From the NCBI RefSeq assembly GCF_963576545.1, contig NW_026870410.1, forward strand, positions 48,866 through 112,865: a stretch of DNA of 64,000 bases, given 5' to 3'. Under the pieces are notes generated by a model. That model ran no database searches and was not told the origin of the DNA. It worked only from the letters and a program-made list of their open reading frames with translations. This DNA is from Limanda limanda (lineage: Eukaryota; Chordata; Actinopteri; Pleuronectiformes; Pleuronectidae). Position numbers and translations under genes: made by a program. This document shows positions 51,260 to 63,870 of the stretch, piece after piece. Position 1 is the stretch's first letter, and each line of letters starts with the position of its first letter.

Positions 51260-54132
51260 TTAGAAGAGATATCTCGATGACACCCCCTGCTTCGTCCAAC
51301 GACTGGGCAGTTTGGATTAGGGCGCCAAAGGCAATGCACTGGCCGACGCTCGTCATTAAGACCCCCCATTCTCACATATTCCCTTTGCCAAATTGGTTTT
51401 TTTTATTTTTAAAAAAAAAAACGAGGTGGTTGTTTGTTTAATTTAAACGGAGTTGGTTGGACTATTTTTTTCTATAGGCACTATTTTGATTTCCTAGTTT
51501 GATTGAACACATCATCAGTAGTTGACCTCAGGATCACTGGATGTTTCGGCCATTACGACTAGACACCCTCACCTGAGGGAGGCCCAGCCGAGGTTGATCA
51601 AACCCCAGTGTGTGTCCAAATAATTTAATTGTAATCTAATTCTAAGGTAATTTAGGAAGGATTAACGGTTTTGTTTAGGAACTGGTTAGGGTAAGGTTTT
51701 AGGGTTAGGCATCAGATTACTATCTTAGGTTTAGGCCTGGGTTCCTTGGTTAGGGTTAGAATAAGGGTTAGGGTTAGGCCTAGATTTACCAGGTTAGGTT
51801 CAGGCGTTAGGTTCAGGCGTCAGGTTAACTTGGTTAGGTTTAGAGTAAAGGTTTTGGTTAAGGTTAGGATAATGGTTAAAATTCTGAATGAGGTGTAGGG
51901 CTCTGGTTCTGAGTTCCAGTCCTAGAAGAGACTCTGGAGTGAGCATCCTTTCAGGTTTAAGCCTCTTCAGTAGTTTGACCTTGATAGGACAGCTGGGTCA
52001 TACTCACACACTGCTCAGGGGTCAGTGGGGGTTGAAGCATCACGGTGTTCATCCTTCTGTTGGTTTTGAAGCAGGAGCTGAATGCTGTGAAGCTAGGAGC
52101 TAGAACCTAAAAGCTAGAACCTAGAAGCTAGGAGCTAGGAGCTATGAAGCTAATTAAGTTTTAAATTATAAGTGCTGTTCTGGGTTTCATACACCGCTAG
52201 ACACCAGGACATGCTTTAATCTTATTACAACAGCAGACTGATCTTGGATTCCTCCATGATTTGCCTTAGAGTGCTGCTTGCATGTGTGTCCACTATACTC
52301 TGTGTGTAGTCACTCTTAGTTATGGTGTTATCACGTTTTAAATTTTATACTCTAACATGGTCTTTGTTAAGAGTTGTTCCTCTGGGGATGGTAATTATCC
52401 TATAATTTTAATTTTGTGTGGCTAATCTGCAGAGATATTTAGAGAAAAACGGGACTTTTTTCAGGAAGTGTTCATTTTCCCAGAATGCATTGCTGCAGGT
52501 GGTCCAGATGGTAATCTATTAAACCTGTTTAAAATTGAATAATTGTGGGTTTTATTTATCTGACAAAGTAATATAACTCTTAATTAATCATTAAACCAAT
52601 ATATAGATATATAATTCATTAATTTAAAACAATTTATTTATAATTTATTAATTTAAAATTATTAAAATCTTAAATTTGATATATTCCTAATTTCTTGTGA
52701 TAACAAAATGAAATGAGGGAAACAGAGTCAGGGAGAGAAGCCTGTCCGGGCTAGCCCTCCCCCGCCGGATCGGGCTGTTTACTCTGTCCCCCCCTTTAAC
52801 TCTCTCACTTACTGAAGTGAGGGAAAAAAGGGAGAAGAGTGATTCTTTTAATGAATGAAATACTTGAGTTTTCAATATGCTAATTTTAATTGTTTCGTGA
52901 TTTCCTCTAGGGTTTGTTTATAAAGGTTGATCTCTGGTAAGTCTGGGTGGTGTATTATTTTCTAGAAACTTAATATTCATCTTTTTTCAGATTTGAAGAC
53001 AGAGCTCAGGTCTGGGTTTTTTCTGTCTCTTGCTTTGAATAAACTCTGCTGGTTCTAGTCTTTGTTCCTGACCTTTCTTGTGGTTTAGAAGTATCGTTAT
53101 CAGTTACACTGGGTTATGTTTGAGGATTTGGGGTCCTTAGACTAGTTCTTTACTCCTTTGTGTTTTGGTAATTATCCTATAATTTTAATTTTGTGTGGCT
53201 AATCTGCAGAGATATTTAGAGAAAAACGGGACTTTTTTCAGGAAGTGTTCATTTTCCCAGAATGCATTGCTGCAGGTGGTCCAGATGGTAATCTATTAAA
53301 CCTGTTTAAAATTGAATAATTGTGGGTTTTATTTATCTGACAAAGTAATATAACTCTTAATTAATCATTAAACCAATATATAGATATATAATTCATTAAT
53401 TTAAAACAATTTATTTATAATTTATTAATTTATTTAAAATTATTAAAATCTTAAATTTGATATATTCCTAATTTCTTGTGATAACAAAATGAAATGAGGG
53501 AAACAGAGTCAGGGAGAGAAGCCTGTCCGGGCTAGCCCTCCCCCGCCGGATCGGGCTGTGTACTCTGTCCCCCCCTTTAACTCTCTCACTTACTGAAGTG
53601 AGGGAAAAAAGGGAGAAGAGTGATTCTTTTAATGAATGAAATACTTGAGTTTTCAATATGCTAATTTTAATTGTTTTGTGATTTCCTCTAGGGTTTGTTT
53701 ATAAAGGTTGATCTCTGGTAAGTATGGGTGGTGTATTATTTTCTAGAAACTTAATATTCATCTTTTTTCAGATTTGAAGACAGAGCTCAGGTCTGGGTTT
53801 TTTCTGTCTCTTGCTTTGAATAAACTCTGCTGGTTCTAGTCTTTGTTCCTGACCTTTCTTGTGGTTTAGAAGTATCGTTATCAGTTACACTGGGTTATGT
53901 TTGAGGATTTGGGGTCCTTAGACTAGTTCTTTACTCCTTTGTGTCACCCATCAGTTCACATCCTTGCGTTGATTCTTGGTTGCAGGTGTAGGGAGCCTAA
54001 GAGAGAGAGAAAAAAAGGCGTTTTCCTGTTTCCTATTGGAAATGGAGGAGAGAGGAGAATTGTTTTGGTGGGAATATGCAAATCGTTTTTCAAAGAGGGC
54101 TCGCTCGTCCGATGGCTCGGGCTGGGTTAGGG
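51260..54132 (+). repeat. Unit 19, complete, short-T distal type
   Basis: First copy of the distal type: TTGG, T8, A, T5, then A11. Private or shared-distal markers are T at 51976 (GTTTGACC) and G at 52376 (GTTGTTCC). B is at 52389-53163 and B' (with TTTA) at 53166-53944. A C-to-A change at 53724 turns AAGTCTGG into AAGTATGG. Confidence 0.95.
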
Positions 54133-55268
54133 TTAGAAGAGATATCTCGATGACACCCCCTGCTTCGTCCAACGACTGGGCAGTTTGGATTAGGGCGCCA
54201 AAGGCAATGCACTGGCCGACGCTCGTCATTAAGACCCCCCATTCTCACATATTCCCTTTGCCAAATTGGTTTTTTTTATTTTTAAAAAAAAAAAAACGAG
54301 GTGGTTGTTTGTTTAATTTAAACGGAGTTGGTTGGACTATTTTTTTCTATAGGCACTATTTTGATTTCCTAGTTTGATTGAACACATCATCAGTAGTTGA
54401 CCTCAGGATCACTGGATGTTTCGGCCATTACGACTAGACACCCTCACCTGAGGGAGGCCCAGCCGAGGTTGATCAAACCCCAGTGTGTGTCCAAATAATT
54501 TAATTGTAATCTAATTCTAAGGTAATTTAGGAAGGATTAACGGTTTTGTTTAGGAACTGGTTAGGGTAAGGTTTTAGGGTTAGGCATCAGATTACTATCT
54601 TAGGTTTAGGCCTGGGTTCCTTGGTTAGGGTTAGAATAAGGGTTAGGGTTAGGCCTAGATTTACCAGGTTAGGTTCAGGCGTTAGGTTCAGGCGTCAGGT
54701 TAACTTGGTTAGGTTTAGAGTAAAGGTTTTGGTTAAGGTTAGGATAATGGTTAAAATTCTGAATGAGGTGTAGGGCTCTGGTTCTGAGTTCCAGTCCTAG
54801 AAGAGACTCTGGAGTGAGCATCCTTTCAGGTTTAAGCCTCTTCAGTAGTTTGACCTTGATAGGACAGCTGGGTCATACTCACACACTGCTCAGGGGTCAG
54901 TGGGGGTTGAAGCATCACGGTGTTCATCCTTCTGTTGGTTTTGAAGCAGGAGCTGAATGCTGTGAAGCTAGGAGCTAGAACCTAAAAGCTAGAACCTAGA
55001 AGCTAGGAGCTAGGAGCTATGAAGCTAATTAAGTTTTAAATTATAAGTGCTGTTCTGGGTTTCATACACCGCTAGACACCAGGACATGCTTTAATCTTAT
55101 TACAACAGCAGACTGATCTTGGATTCCTCCATGATTTGCCTTAGAGTGCTGCTTGCATGTGTGTCCACTATACTCTGTGTGTAGTCACTCTTAGTTATGG
55201 TGTTATCACGTTTTAAATTTTATACTCTAACATGGTCTTTGTTAAGAGTTGTTCCTCTGGGGATGGGG
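54133..55268 (+). repeat. Unit 20, truncated at the start of module B
   Basis: T8-A-T5-A13 tract. It shares GTTTGACC and GTTGTTCC with unit 19. It stops at CTCTGGGGATGG, only three bases into module B (55264-55266), then runs through GG into TTAGAAGAG. Modules B, B' and the tail are absent. It is duplicated as unit 23. Confidence 0.95.
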
Positions 55269-55780
55269 TTAGAAGAGATATCTCGATGACACCCCCTGCT
55301 TCGTCCAACGACTGGGCAGTTTGGATTAGGGCGCCAAAGGCAATGCACTGGCCGACGCTCGTCATTAAGACCCCCCATTCTCACATATTCCCTTTGCCAA
55401 ATTGGTTTTTTTTATTTTTAAAAAAAACGAGGTGGTTGTTTGTTTAATTTAAACGGAGTTGGTTGGACTATTTTTTTCTATAGGCACTATTTTGATTTCC
55501 TAGTTTGATTGAACACATCATCAGTAGTTGACCTCAGGATCACTGGATGTTTCGGCCATTACGACTAGACACCCTCACCTGAGGGAGGCCCAGCCGAGGT
55601 TGATCAAACCCCAGTGTGTGTCCAAATAATTTAATTGTAATCTAATTCTAAGGTAATTTAGGAAGGATTAACGGTTTTGTTTAGGAACTGGTTAGGGTAA
55701 GGTTTTAAGGGTTAGGCATCAGATTACTATCTTAGGTTTAGGCCTGGGTTCCTTGGTTAGGGTTAGAATAAGGGTTAGGG
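55269..55780 (+). repeat. Unit 21, short unit cut in the degenerate telomeric tract
   Basis: Only about 510 bp: head, T8-A-T5-A8, and the first part of the degenerate telomeric tract up to AATAAGGGTTAGGG. In intact units that point continues TTAGGCCTAG; here it switches to TTAGAAGAG, so the join lies within telomeric repeat. It carries an extra A (TTTTAAGGG) near 55707, also found in unit 24. Confidence 0.95.
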
Positions 55781-58653
55781 TTAGAAGAGATATCTCGATG
55801 ACACCCCCTGCTTCGTCCAACGACTGGGCAGTTTGGATTAGGGCGCCAAAGGCAATGCACTGGCCGACGCTCGTCATTAAGACCCCCCATTCTCACATAT
55901 TCCCTTTGCCAAATTGGTTTTTTTTATTTTTTAAAAAAAAAACGAGGTGGTTGTTTGTTTAATTTAAACGGAGTTGGTTGGACTATTTTTTTCTATAGGC
56001 ACTATTTTGATTTCCTAGTTTGATTGAACACATCATCAGTAGTTGACCTCAGGATCACTGGATGTTTCGGCCATTACGACTAGACACCCTCACCTGAGGG
56101 AGGCCCAGCCGAGGTTGATCAAACCCCAGTGTGTGTCCAAATAATTTAATTGTAATCTAATTCTAAGGTAATTTAGGAAGGATTAACGGTTTTGTTTAGG
56201 AACTGGTTAGGGTAAGGTTTTAGGGTTAGGCATCAGATTACTATCTTAGGTTTAGGCCTGGGTTCCTTGGTTAGGGTTAGAATAAGGGTTAGGGTTAGGC
56301 CTAGATTTACCAGGTTAGGTTCAGGCGTTAGGTTCAGGCGTCAGGTTAACTTGGTTAGGTTTAGAGTAAAGGTTTTGGTTAAGGTTAGGATAATGGTTAA
56401 AATTCTGAATGAGGTGTAGGGCTCTGGTTCTGAGTTCCAGTCCTAGAAGAGACTCTGGAGTGAGCATCCTTTCAGGTTTAAGCCTCTTCAGTAGTTCGAC
56501 CTTGATAGGACAGCTGGGTCATACTCACACACTGCTCAGGGGTCAGTGGGGGTTGAAGCATCACGGTGTTCATCCTTCTGTTGGTTTTGAAGCAGGAGCT
56601 GAATGCTGTGAAGCTAGGAGCTAGAACCTAAAAGCTAGAACCTAGAAGCTAGGAGCTAGGAGCTATGAAGCTAATTAAGTTTTAAATTATAAGTGCTGTT
56701 CTGGGTTTCATACACCGCTAGACACCAGGACATGCTTTAATCTTATTACAACAGCAGACTGATCTTGGATTCCTCCATGATTTGCCTTAGAGTGCTGCTT
56801 GCATGTGTGTCCACTATACTCTGTGTGTAGTCACTCTTAGTTATGGTGTTATCACGTTTTAAATTTTATACTCTAACATGGTCTTTGTTAAGAGTTCTTC
56901 CTCTGGGGATGGTAATTATCCTATAATTTTAATTTTGTGTGGCTAATCTGCAGAGATATTTAGAGAAAAACGGGACTTTTTTCAGGAAGTGTTCATTTTC
57001 CCAGAATGCATTGCTGCAGGTGGTCCAGATGGTAATCTATTAAACCTGTTTAAAATTGAATAATTGTGGGTTTTATTTATCTGACAAAGTAATATAACTC
57101 TTAATTAATCATTAAACCAATATATAGATATATAATTCATTAATTTAAAACAATTTATTTATAATTTATTAATTTAAAATTATTAAAATCTTAAATTTGA
57201 TATATTCCTAATTTCTTGTGATAACAAAATGAAATGAGGGAAACAGAGTCAGGGAGAGAAGCCTGTCCGGGCTAGCCCTCCCCCGCCGGATCGGGCTGTT
57301 TACTCTGTCCCCCCCTTTAACTCTCTCACTTACTGAAGTGAGGGAAAAAAGGGAGAAGAGTGATTCTTTTAATGAATGAAATACTTGAGTTTTCAATATG
57401 CTAATTTTAATTGTTTCGTGATTTCCTCTAGGGTTTGTTTATAAAGGTTGATCTCTGGTAAGTCTGGGTGGTGTATTATTTTCTAGAAACTTAATATTCA
57501 TCTTTTTTCAGATTTGAAGACAGAGCTCAGGTCTGGGTTTTTTCTGTCTCTTGCTTTGAATAAACTCTGCTGGTTCTAGTCTTTGTTCCTGACCTTTCTT
57601 GTGGTTTAGAAGTATCGTTATCAGTTACACTGGGTTATGTTTGAGGATTTGGGGTCCTTAGACTAGTTCTTTACTCCTTTGTGTTTTGGTAATTATCCTA
57701 TAATTTTAATTTTGTGTGGCTAATCTGCAGAGATATTTAGAGAAAAACGGGACTTTTTTCAGGAAGTGTTCATTTTCCCAGAATGCATTGCTGCAGGTGG
57801 TCCAGATGGTAATCTATTAAACCTGTTTAAAATTGAATAATTGTGGGTTTTATTTATCTGACAAAGTAATATAACTCTTAATTAATCATTAAACCAATAT
57901 ATAGATATATAATTCATTAATTTAAAACAATTTATTTATAATTTATTAATTTATTTAAAATTATTAAAATCTTAAATTTGATATATTCCTAATTTCTTGT
58001 GATAACAAAATGAAATGAGGGAAACAGAGTCAGGGAGAGAAGCCTGTCCGGGCTAGCCCTCCCCCGCCGGATCGGGCTGTGTACTCTGTCCCCCCCTTTA
58101 ACTCTCTCACTTACTGAAGTGAGGGAAAAAAGGGAGAAGAGTGATTCTTTTAATGAATGAAATACTTGAGTTTTCAATATGCTAATTTTAATTGTTTTGT
58201 GATTTCCTCTAGGGTTTGTTTATAAAGGTTGATCTCTGGTAAGTATGGGTGGTGTATTATTTTCTAGAAACTTAATATTCATCTTTTTTCAGATTTGAAG
58301 ACAGAGCTCAGGTCTGGGTTTTTTCTGTCTCTTGCTTTGAATAAACTCTGCTGGTTCTAGTCTTTGTTCCTGACCTTTCTTGTGGTTTAGAAGTATCGTT
58401 ATCAGTTACACTGGGTTATGTTTGAGGATTTGGGGTCCTTAGACTAGTTCTTTACTCCTTTGTGTCACCCATCAGTTCACATCCTTGCGTTGATTCTTGG
58501 TTGCAGGTGTAGGGAGCCTAAGAGAGAGAGAAAAAAAGGCGTTTTCCTGTTTCCTATTGGAAATGGAGGAGAGAGGAGAATTGTTTTGGTGGGAATATGC
58601 AAATCGTTTTTCAAAGAGGGCTCGCTCGTCCGATGGCTCGGGCTGGGTTAGGG
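55781..58653 (+). repeat. Unit 22, complete
   Basis: T8-A-T6-A10 tract. The first half has the common bases (GTTCGACC, GTTCTTCC), unlike unit 19. B is at 56910-57684 and B' at 57687-58465. B' carries the AAGTATGG change (58245) seen in unit 19, so this copy looks like a mosaic. Confidence 0.95.
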
Positions 58654-59789
58654 TTAGAAGAGATATCTCGATGACACCCCCTGCTTCGTCCAACGACTGG
58701 GCAGTTTGGATTAGGGCGCCAAAGGCAATGCACTGGCCGACGCTCGTCATTAAGACCCCCCATTCTCACATATTCCCTTTGCCAAATTGGTTTTTTTTAT
58801 TTTTAAAAAAAAAAAAACGAGGTGGTTGTTTGTTTAATTTAAACGGAGTTGGTTGGACTATTTTTTTCTATAGGCACTATTTTGATTTCCTAGTTTGATT
58901 GAACACATCATCAGTAGTTGACCTCAGGATCACTGGATGTTTCGGCCATTACGACTAGACACCCTCACCTGAGGGAGGCCCAGCCGAGGTTGATCAAACC
59001 CCAGTGTGTGTCCAAATAATTTAATTGTAATCTAATTCTAAGGTAATTTAGGAAGGATTAACGGTTTTGTTTAGGAACTGGTTAGGGTAAGGTTTTAGGG
59101 TTAGGCATCAGATTACTATCTTAGGTTTAGGCCTGGGTTCCTTGGTTAGGGTTAGAATAAGGGTTAGGGTTAGGCCTAGATTTACCAGGTTAGGTTCAGG
59201 CGTTAGGTTCAGGCGTCAGGTTAACTTGGTTAGGTTTAGAGTAAAGGTTTTGGTTAAGGTTAGGATAATGGTTAAAATTCTGAATGAGGTGTAGGGCTCT
59301 GGTTCTGAGTTCCAGTCCTAGAAGAGACTCTGGAGTGAGCATCCTTTCAGGTTTAAGCCTCTTCAGTAGTTTGACCTTGATAGGACAGCTGGGTCATACT
59401 CACACACTGCTCAGGGGTCAGTGGGGGTTGAAGCATCACGGTGTTCATCCTTCTGTTGGTTTTGAAGCAGGAGCTGAATGCTGTGAAGCTAGGAGCTAGA
59501 ACCTAAAAGCTAGAACCTAGAAGCTAGGAGCTAGGAGCTATGAAGCTAATTAAGTTTTAAATTATAAGTGCTGTTCTGGGTTTCATACACCGCTAGACAC
59601 CAGGACATGCTTTAATCTTATTACAACAGCAGACTGATCTTGGATTCCTCCATGATTTGCCTTAGAGTGCTGCTTGCATGTGTGTCCACTATACTCTGTG
59701 TGTAGTCACTCTTAGTTATGGTGTTATCACGTTTTAAATTTTATACTCTAACATGGTCTTTGTTAAGAGTTGTTCCTCTGGGGATGGGG
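58654..59789 (+). repeat. Unit 23, truncated (duplicate of unit 20)
   Basis: It matches unit 20 at an offset of 4521 bp, including A13, GTTTGACC, GTTGTTCC and the GGGGATGG truncation point (59783-59787 region). Confidence 0.95.
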
Positions 59790-60301
59790 TTAGAAGAGAT
59801 ATCTCGATGACACCCCCTGCTTCGTCCAACGACTGGGCAGTTTGGATTAGGGCGCCAAAGGCAATGCACTGGCCGACGCTCGTCATTAAGACCCCCCATT
59901 CTCACATATTCCCTTTGCCAAATTGGTTTTTTTTATTTTTAAAAAAAACGAGGTGGTTGTTTGTTTAATTTAAACGGAGTTGGTTGGACTATTTTTTTCT
60001 ATAGGCACTATTTTGATTTCCTAGTTTGATTGAACACATCATCAGTAGTTGACCTCAGGATCACTGGATGTTTCGGCCATTACGACTAGACACCCTCACC
60101 TGAGGGAGGCCCAGCCGAGGTTGATCAAACCCCAGTGTGTGTCCAAATAATTTAATTGTAATCTAATTCTAAGGTAATTTAGGAAGGATTAACGGTTTTG
60201 TTTAGGAACTGGTTAGGGTAAGGTTTTAAGGGTTAGGCATCAGATTACTATCTTAGGTTTAGGCCTGGGTTCCTTGGTTAGGGTTAGAATAAGGGTTAGG
60301 G
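59790..60301 (+). repeat. Unit 24, short unit (duplicate of unit 21)
   Basis: It matches unit 21 at an offset of 4521 bp, including the extra A in TTTTAAGGG near 60228 and the switch inside AAGGGTTAGGG. Confidence 0.95.
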
Positions 60302-61106
60302 TTAGAAGAGATATCTCGATGACACCCCCTGCTTCGTCCAACGACTGGGCAGTTTGGATTAGGGCGCCAAAGGCAATGCACTGGCCGACGCTCGTCATTA
60401 AGACCCCCCATTCTCACATATTCCCTTTGCCAAATTGGTTTTTTTTATTTTTTAAAAAAAAAACGAGGTGGTTGTTTGTTTAATTTAAACGGAGTTGGTT
60501 GGACTATTTTTTTCTATAGGCACTATTTTGATTTCCTAGTTTGATTGAACACATCATCAGTAGTTGACCTCAGGATCACTGGATGTTTCGGCCATTACGA
60601 CTAGACACCCTCACCTGAGGGAGGCCCAGCCGAGGTTGATCAAACCCCAGTGTGTGTCCAAATAATTTAATTGTAATCTAATTCTAAGGTAATTTAGGAA
60701 GGATTAACGGTTTTGTTTAGGAACTGGTTAGGGTAAGGTTTTAGGGTTAGGCATCAGATTACTATCTTAGGTTTAGGCCTGGGTTCCTTGGTTAGGGTTA
60801 GAATAAGGGTTAGGGTTAGGCCTAGATTTACCAGGTTAGGTTCAGGCGTTAGGTTCAGGCGTCAGGTTAACTTGGTTAGGTTTAGAGTAAAGGTTTTGGT
60901 TAAGGTTAGGATAATGGTTAAAATTCTGAATGAGGTGTAGGGCTCTGGTTCTGAGTTCCAGTCCTAGAAGAGACTCTGGAGTGAGCATCCTTTCAGGTTT
61001 AAGCCTCTTCAGTAGTTCGACCTTGATAGGACAGCTGGGTCATACTCACACACTGCTCAGGGGTCAGTGGGGGTTGAAGCATCACGGTGTTCATCCTTCT
61101 GTTGGG
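60302..61106 (+). repeat. Unit 25, truncated mid-unit
   Basis: It begins as a duplicate of unit 22 (T8-A-T6-A10) but stops at CTTCTGTTGG (61096-61105), where intact copies continue TTTTGAAGC. Telomeric repeat follows directly. The AGCTAGRA tract, B, B' and tail are absent. Confidence 0.95.
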
Positions 61107-61140
61107 TTAGGGTTAGGGTTAGGGTTAGGGTTAGGGTTAG
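61107..61140 (+). repeat. Internal telomere seed, five TTAGGG plus TTAG
   Basis: Five perfect TTAGGG copies (61107-61136) are followed by TTAG, the first four bases of unit 26. This is the longest perfect telomeric run inside the array and has the same orientation as the terminal telomere. It sits between a unit cut at GTTGG and an intact unit start, which looks like a healed former chromosome end (inference). Confidence 0.95.
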
Positions 61141-63870
61141 AAGAGATATCTCGATGACACCCCCTGCTTCGTCCAACGACTGGGCAGTTTGGATTAGGGC
61201 GCCAAAGGCAATGCACTGGCCGACGCTCGTCATTAAGACCCCCCATTCTCACATATTCCCTTTGCCAAATTGGTTTTTTTTATTTTTAAAAAAAACGAGG
61301 TGGTTGTTTGTTTAATTTAAACGGAGTTGGTTGGACTATTTTTTTCTATAGGCACTATTTTGATTTCCTAGTTTGATTGAACACATCATCAGTAGTTGAC
61401 CTCAGGATCACTGGATGTTTCGGCCATTACGACTAGACACCCTCACCTGAGGGAGGCCCAGCCGAGGTTGATCAAACCCCAGTGTGTGTCCAAATAATTT
61501 AATTGTAATCTAATTCTAAGGTAATTTAGGAAGGATTAACGGTTTTGTTTAGGAACTGGTTAGGGTAAGGTTTTAGGGTTAGGCATCAGATTACTATCTT
61601 AGGTTTAGGCCTGGGTTCCTTGGTTAGGGTTAGAATAAGGGTTAGGGTTAGGCCTAGATTTACCAGGTTAGGTTCAGGCGTTAGGTTCAGGCGTCAGGTT
61701 AACTTGGTTAGGTTTAGAGTAAAGGTTTTGGTTAAGGTTAGGATAATGGTTAAAATTCTGAATGAGGTGTAGGGCTCTGGTTCTGAGTTCCAGTCCTAGA
61801 AGAGACTCTGGAGTGAGCATCCTTTCAGGTTTAAGCCTCTTCAGTAGTTCGACCTTGATAGGACAGCTGGGTCATACTCACACACTGCTCAGGGGTCAGT
61901 GGGGGTTGAAGCATCACGGTGTTCATCCTTCTGTTGGTTTTGAAGCAGGAGCTGAATGCTGTGAAGCTAGGAGCTAGAACCTAAAAGCTAGAACCTAGAA
62001 GCTAGGAGCTAGGAGCTATGAAGCTAATTAAGTTTTAAATTATAAGTGCTGTTCTGGGTTTCATACACCGCTAGACACCAGGACATGCTTTAATCTTATT
62101 ACAACAGCAGACTGATCTTGGATTTCTCCATGATTTGCCTTAGAGTGCTGCTTGCATGTGTGTCCACTATACTCTGTGTGTAGTCACTCTTAGTTATGGT
62201 GTTATCACGTTTTAAATGTTATACTCTAACATGGTCTTTGTTAAGAGTTCTTCCTCTGGGGATGGTAATTATCCTATAATTTTAATTTTGTGTGGCTAAT
62301 CTGCAGAGATATTTAGAGAAAAACGGGACTTTTTTCAGGAAGTGTTCATTTTCCCAGAATGCATTGCTGCAGGTGGTCCAGATGGTAATCTATTAAACCT
62401 GTTTAAAATTGAATAATTGTGGGTTTTATTTATCTGACAAAGTAATATAACTCTTAATTAATCATTAAACCAATATATCGATATATAATTCATTAATTTA
62501 AAACAATTTATTTATAATTTATTAATTTAAAATTATTAAAATCTTAAATTTGATATATTCCTAATTTCTTGTGATAACAAAATGAAATGAGGGAAACAGA
62601 GTCAGGGAGAGAAGCCTGTCCGGGCTAGCCCTCCCCCGCCGGATCGGGCTGTGTACTCTGTCCCCCCCTTTAACTCTCTCACTTACTGAAGTGAGGGAAA
62701 AAAGGGAGAAGAGTGATTCTTTTAATGAATGAAATACTTGAGTTTTCAATATGCTAATTTTAATTGTTTCGTGATTTCCTCTAGGGTTTGTTTATAAAGG
62801 TTGATCTCTGGTAAGTCTGGGTGGTGTATTGTTTTCTAGAAACTTAATATTCATCTTTTTTCAGATTTGAAGACAGAGCTCAGGTCTGGGTTTTTTCTGT
62901 CTCTTGCTTTGAATAAACTCTGCTGGTTCTAGTCTTTGTTCCTGACCTTTCTTGTGGTTTAGAAGTATCGTTATCAGTTACACTGGGTTATGTTTGAGGA
63001 TTTGGGGTCCTTAGACTAGTTCTTTACTCCTTTGTGTTTTGGTAATTATCCTATAATTTTAATTTTGTGTGGCTAATCTGCAGAGATATTTAGAGAAAAA
63101 CGGGACTTTTTTCAGGAAGTGTTCATTTTCCCAGAATGCATTGCTGCAGGTGGTCCAGATGGTAATCTATTAAACCTGTTTAAAATTGAATAATTGTGGG
63201 TTTTATTTATCTGACAAAGTAATATAACTCTTAATTAATCATTAAACCAATATATAGATATATAATTCATTAATTTAAAACAATTTATTTATAATTTATT
63301 AATTTATTTAAAATTATTAAAATCTTAAATTTGATATATTCCTAATTTCTTGTGATAACAAAATGAAATGAGGGAAACAGAGTCAGGGAGAGAAGCCTGT
63401 CCGGGCTAGCCCTCCCCCGCCGGATCGGGCTGTGTACTCTGTCCCCCCCTTTAACTCTCTCACTTACTGAAGTGAGGGAAAAAAGGGAGAAGAGTGATTC
63501 TTTTAATGAATGAAATACTTGAGTTTTCAATATGCTAATTTTAATTGTTTTGTGATTTCCTCTAGGGTTTGTTTATAAAGGTTGATCTCTGGTAAGTCTG
63601 GGTGGTGTATTATTTTCTAGAAACTTAATATTCATCTTTTTTCAGATTTGAAGACAGAGCTCAGGTCTGGGTTTTTTCTGTCTCTTGCTTTGAATAAACT
63701 CTGCTGGTTCTAGTCTTTGTTCCTGACCTTTCTTGTGGTTTAGAAGTATCGTTATCAGTTACACTGGGTTATGTTTGAGGATTTGGGGTCCTTAGACTAG
63801 TTCTTTACTCCTTTGTGTCACCCATCAGTTCACATCCTTGCGTTGATTCTTGGTTGCAGGTGTAGGGAGC
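61137..63870 (+). repeat. Unit 26, last unit, cut in its tail
   Basis: T8-A-T5-A8 tract. B is at 62263-63037 and B' (with TTTA) at 63040-63818. It carries the unit 16/17 markers ATCGAT (62477), the G state in B and TATTGTTTTC (62830), but lacks GCTAAAACC. Private changes are T at 62125 and G at 62218. The tail stops at GTGTAGGGAGC (63870), about 130 bp before the usual tail end. Confidence 0.95.

Larger units (their letters stand above)
53724..61105 (+). repeat. 4,521-bp higher-order duplication
   Basis: Sequence from the B' end of unit 19 through units 20, 21 and the first part of 22 is repeated from the B' end of unit 22 through units 23, 24 and 25. Shared rare markers at an offset of 4521 bp are AAGTATGG (53724/58245), A13, GTTTGACC, TTTTAAGGG, T6-A10 and two truncation joins. 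The left limit lies between 52376 and 53724, because GTTGTTCC in unit 19 is GTTCTTCC in unit 22. The right limit is the unit 25 break at 61105. Confidence 0.9.
1..63870 (+). repeat. Subtelomeric tandem array of a ~2.9 kb unit
   Basis: The whole window left of the telomere consists of head-to-tail copies of one unit. Unit starts (TTAGAAGAGATATC) fall at 310, 3185, 6098, 9025, 11923, 14845, 17758, 20672, 23576, 26477, 29358, 32264, 35183, 38087, 41009, 43927, 46827 and 49739, then irregularly at 51260, 54133, 55269, 55781, 58654, 59790, 60302 and 61137. Complete units are 2875-2927 bp, and most of the spread comes from a poly(T) tract. Copies otherwise differ by isolated substitutions, so the array is either young or strongly homogenised. 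All copies share one orientation. The right end abuts a true telomere, so this is a subtelomeric and not a centromeric satellite. No gene could be supported inside it. Confidence 0.97.
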
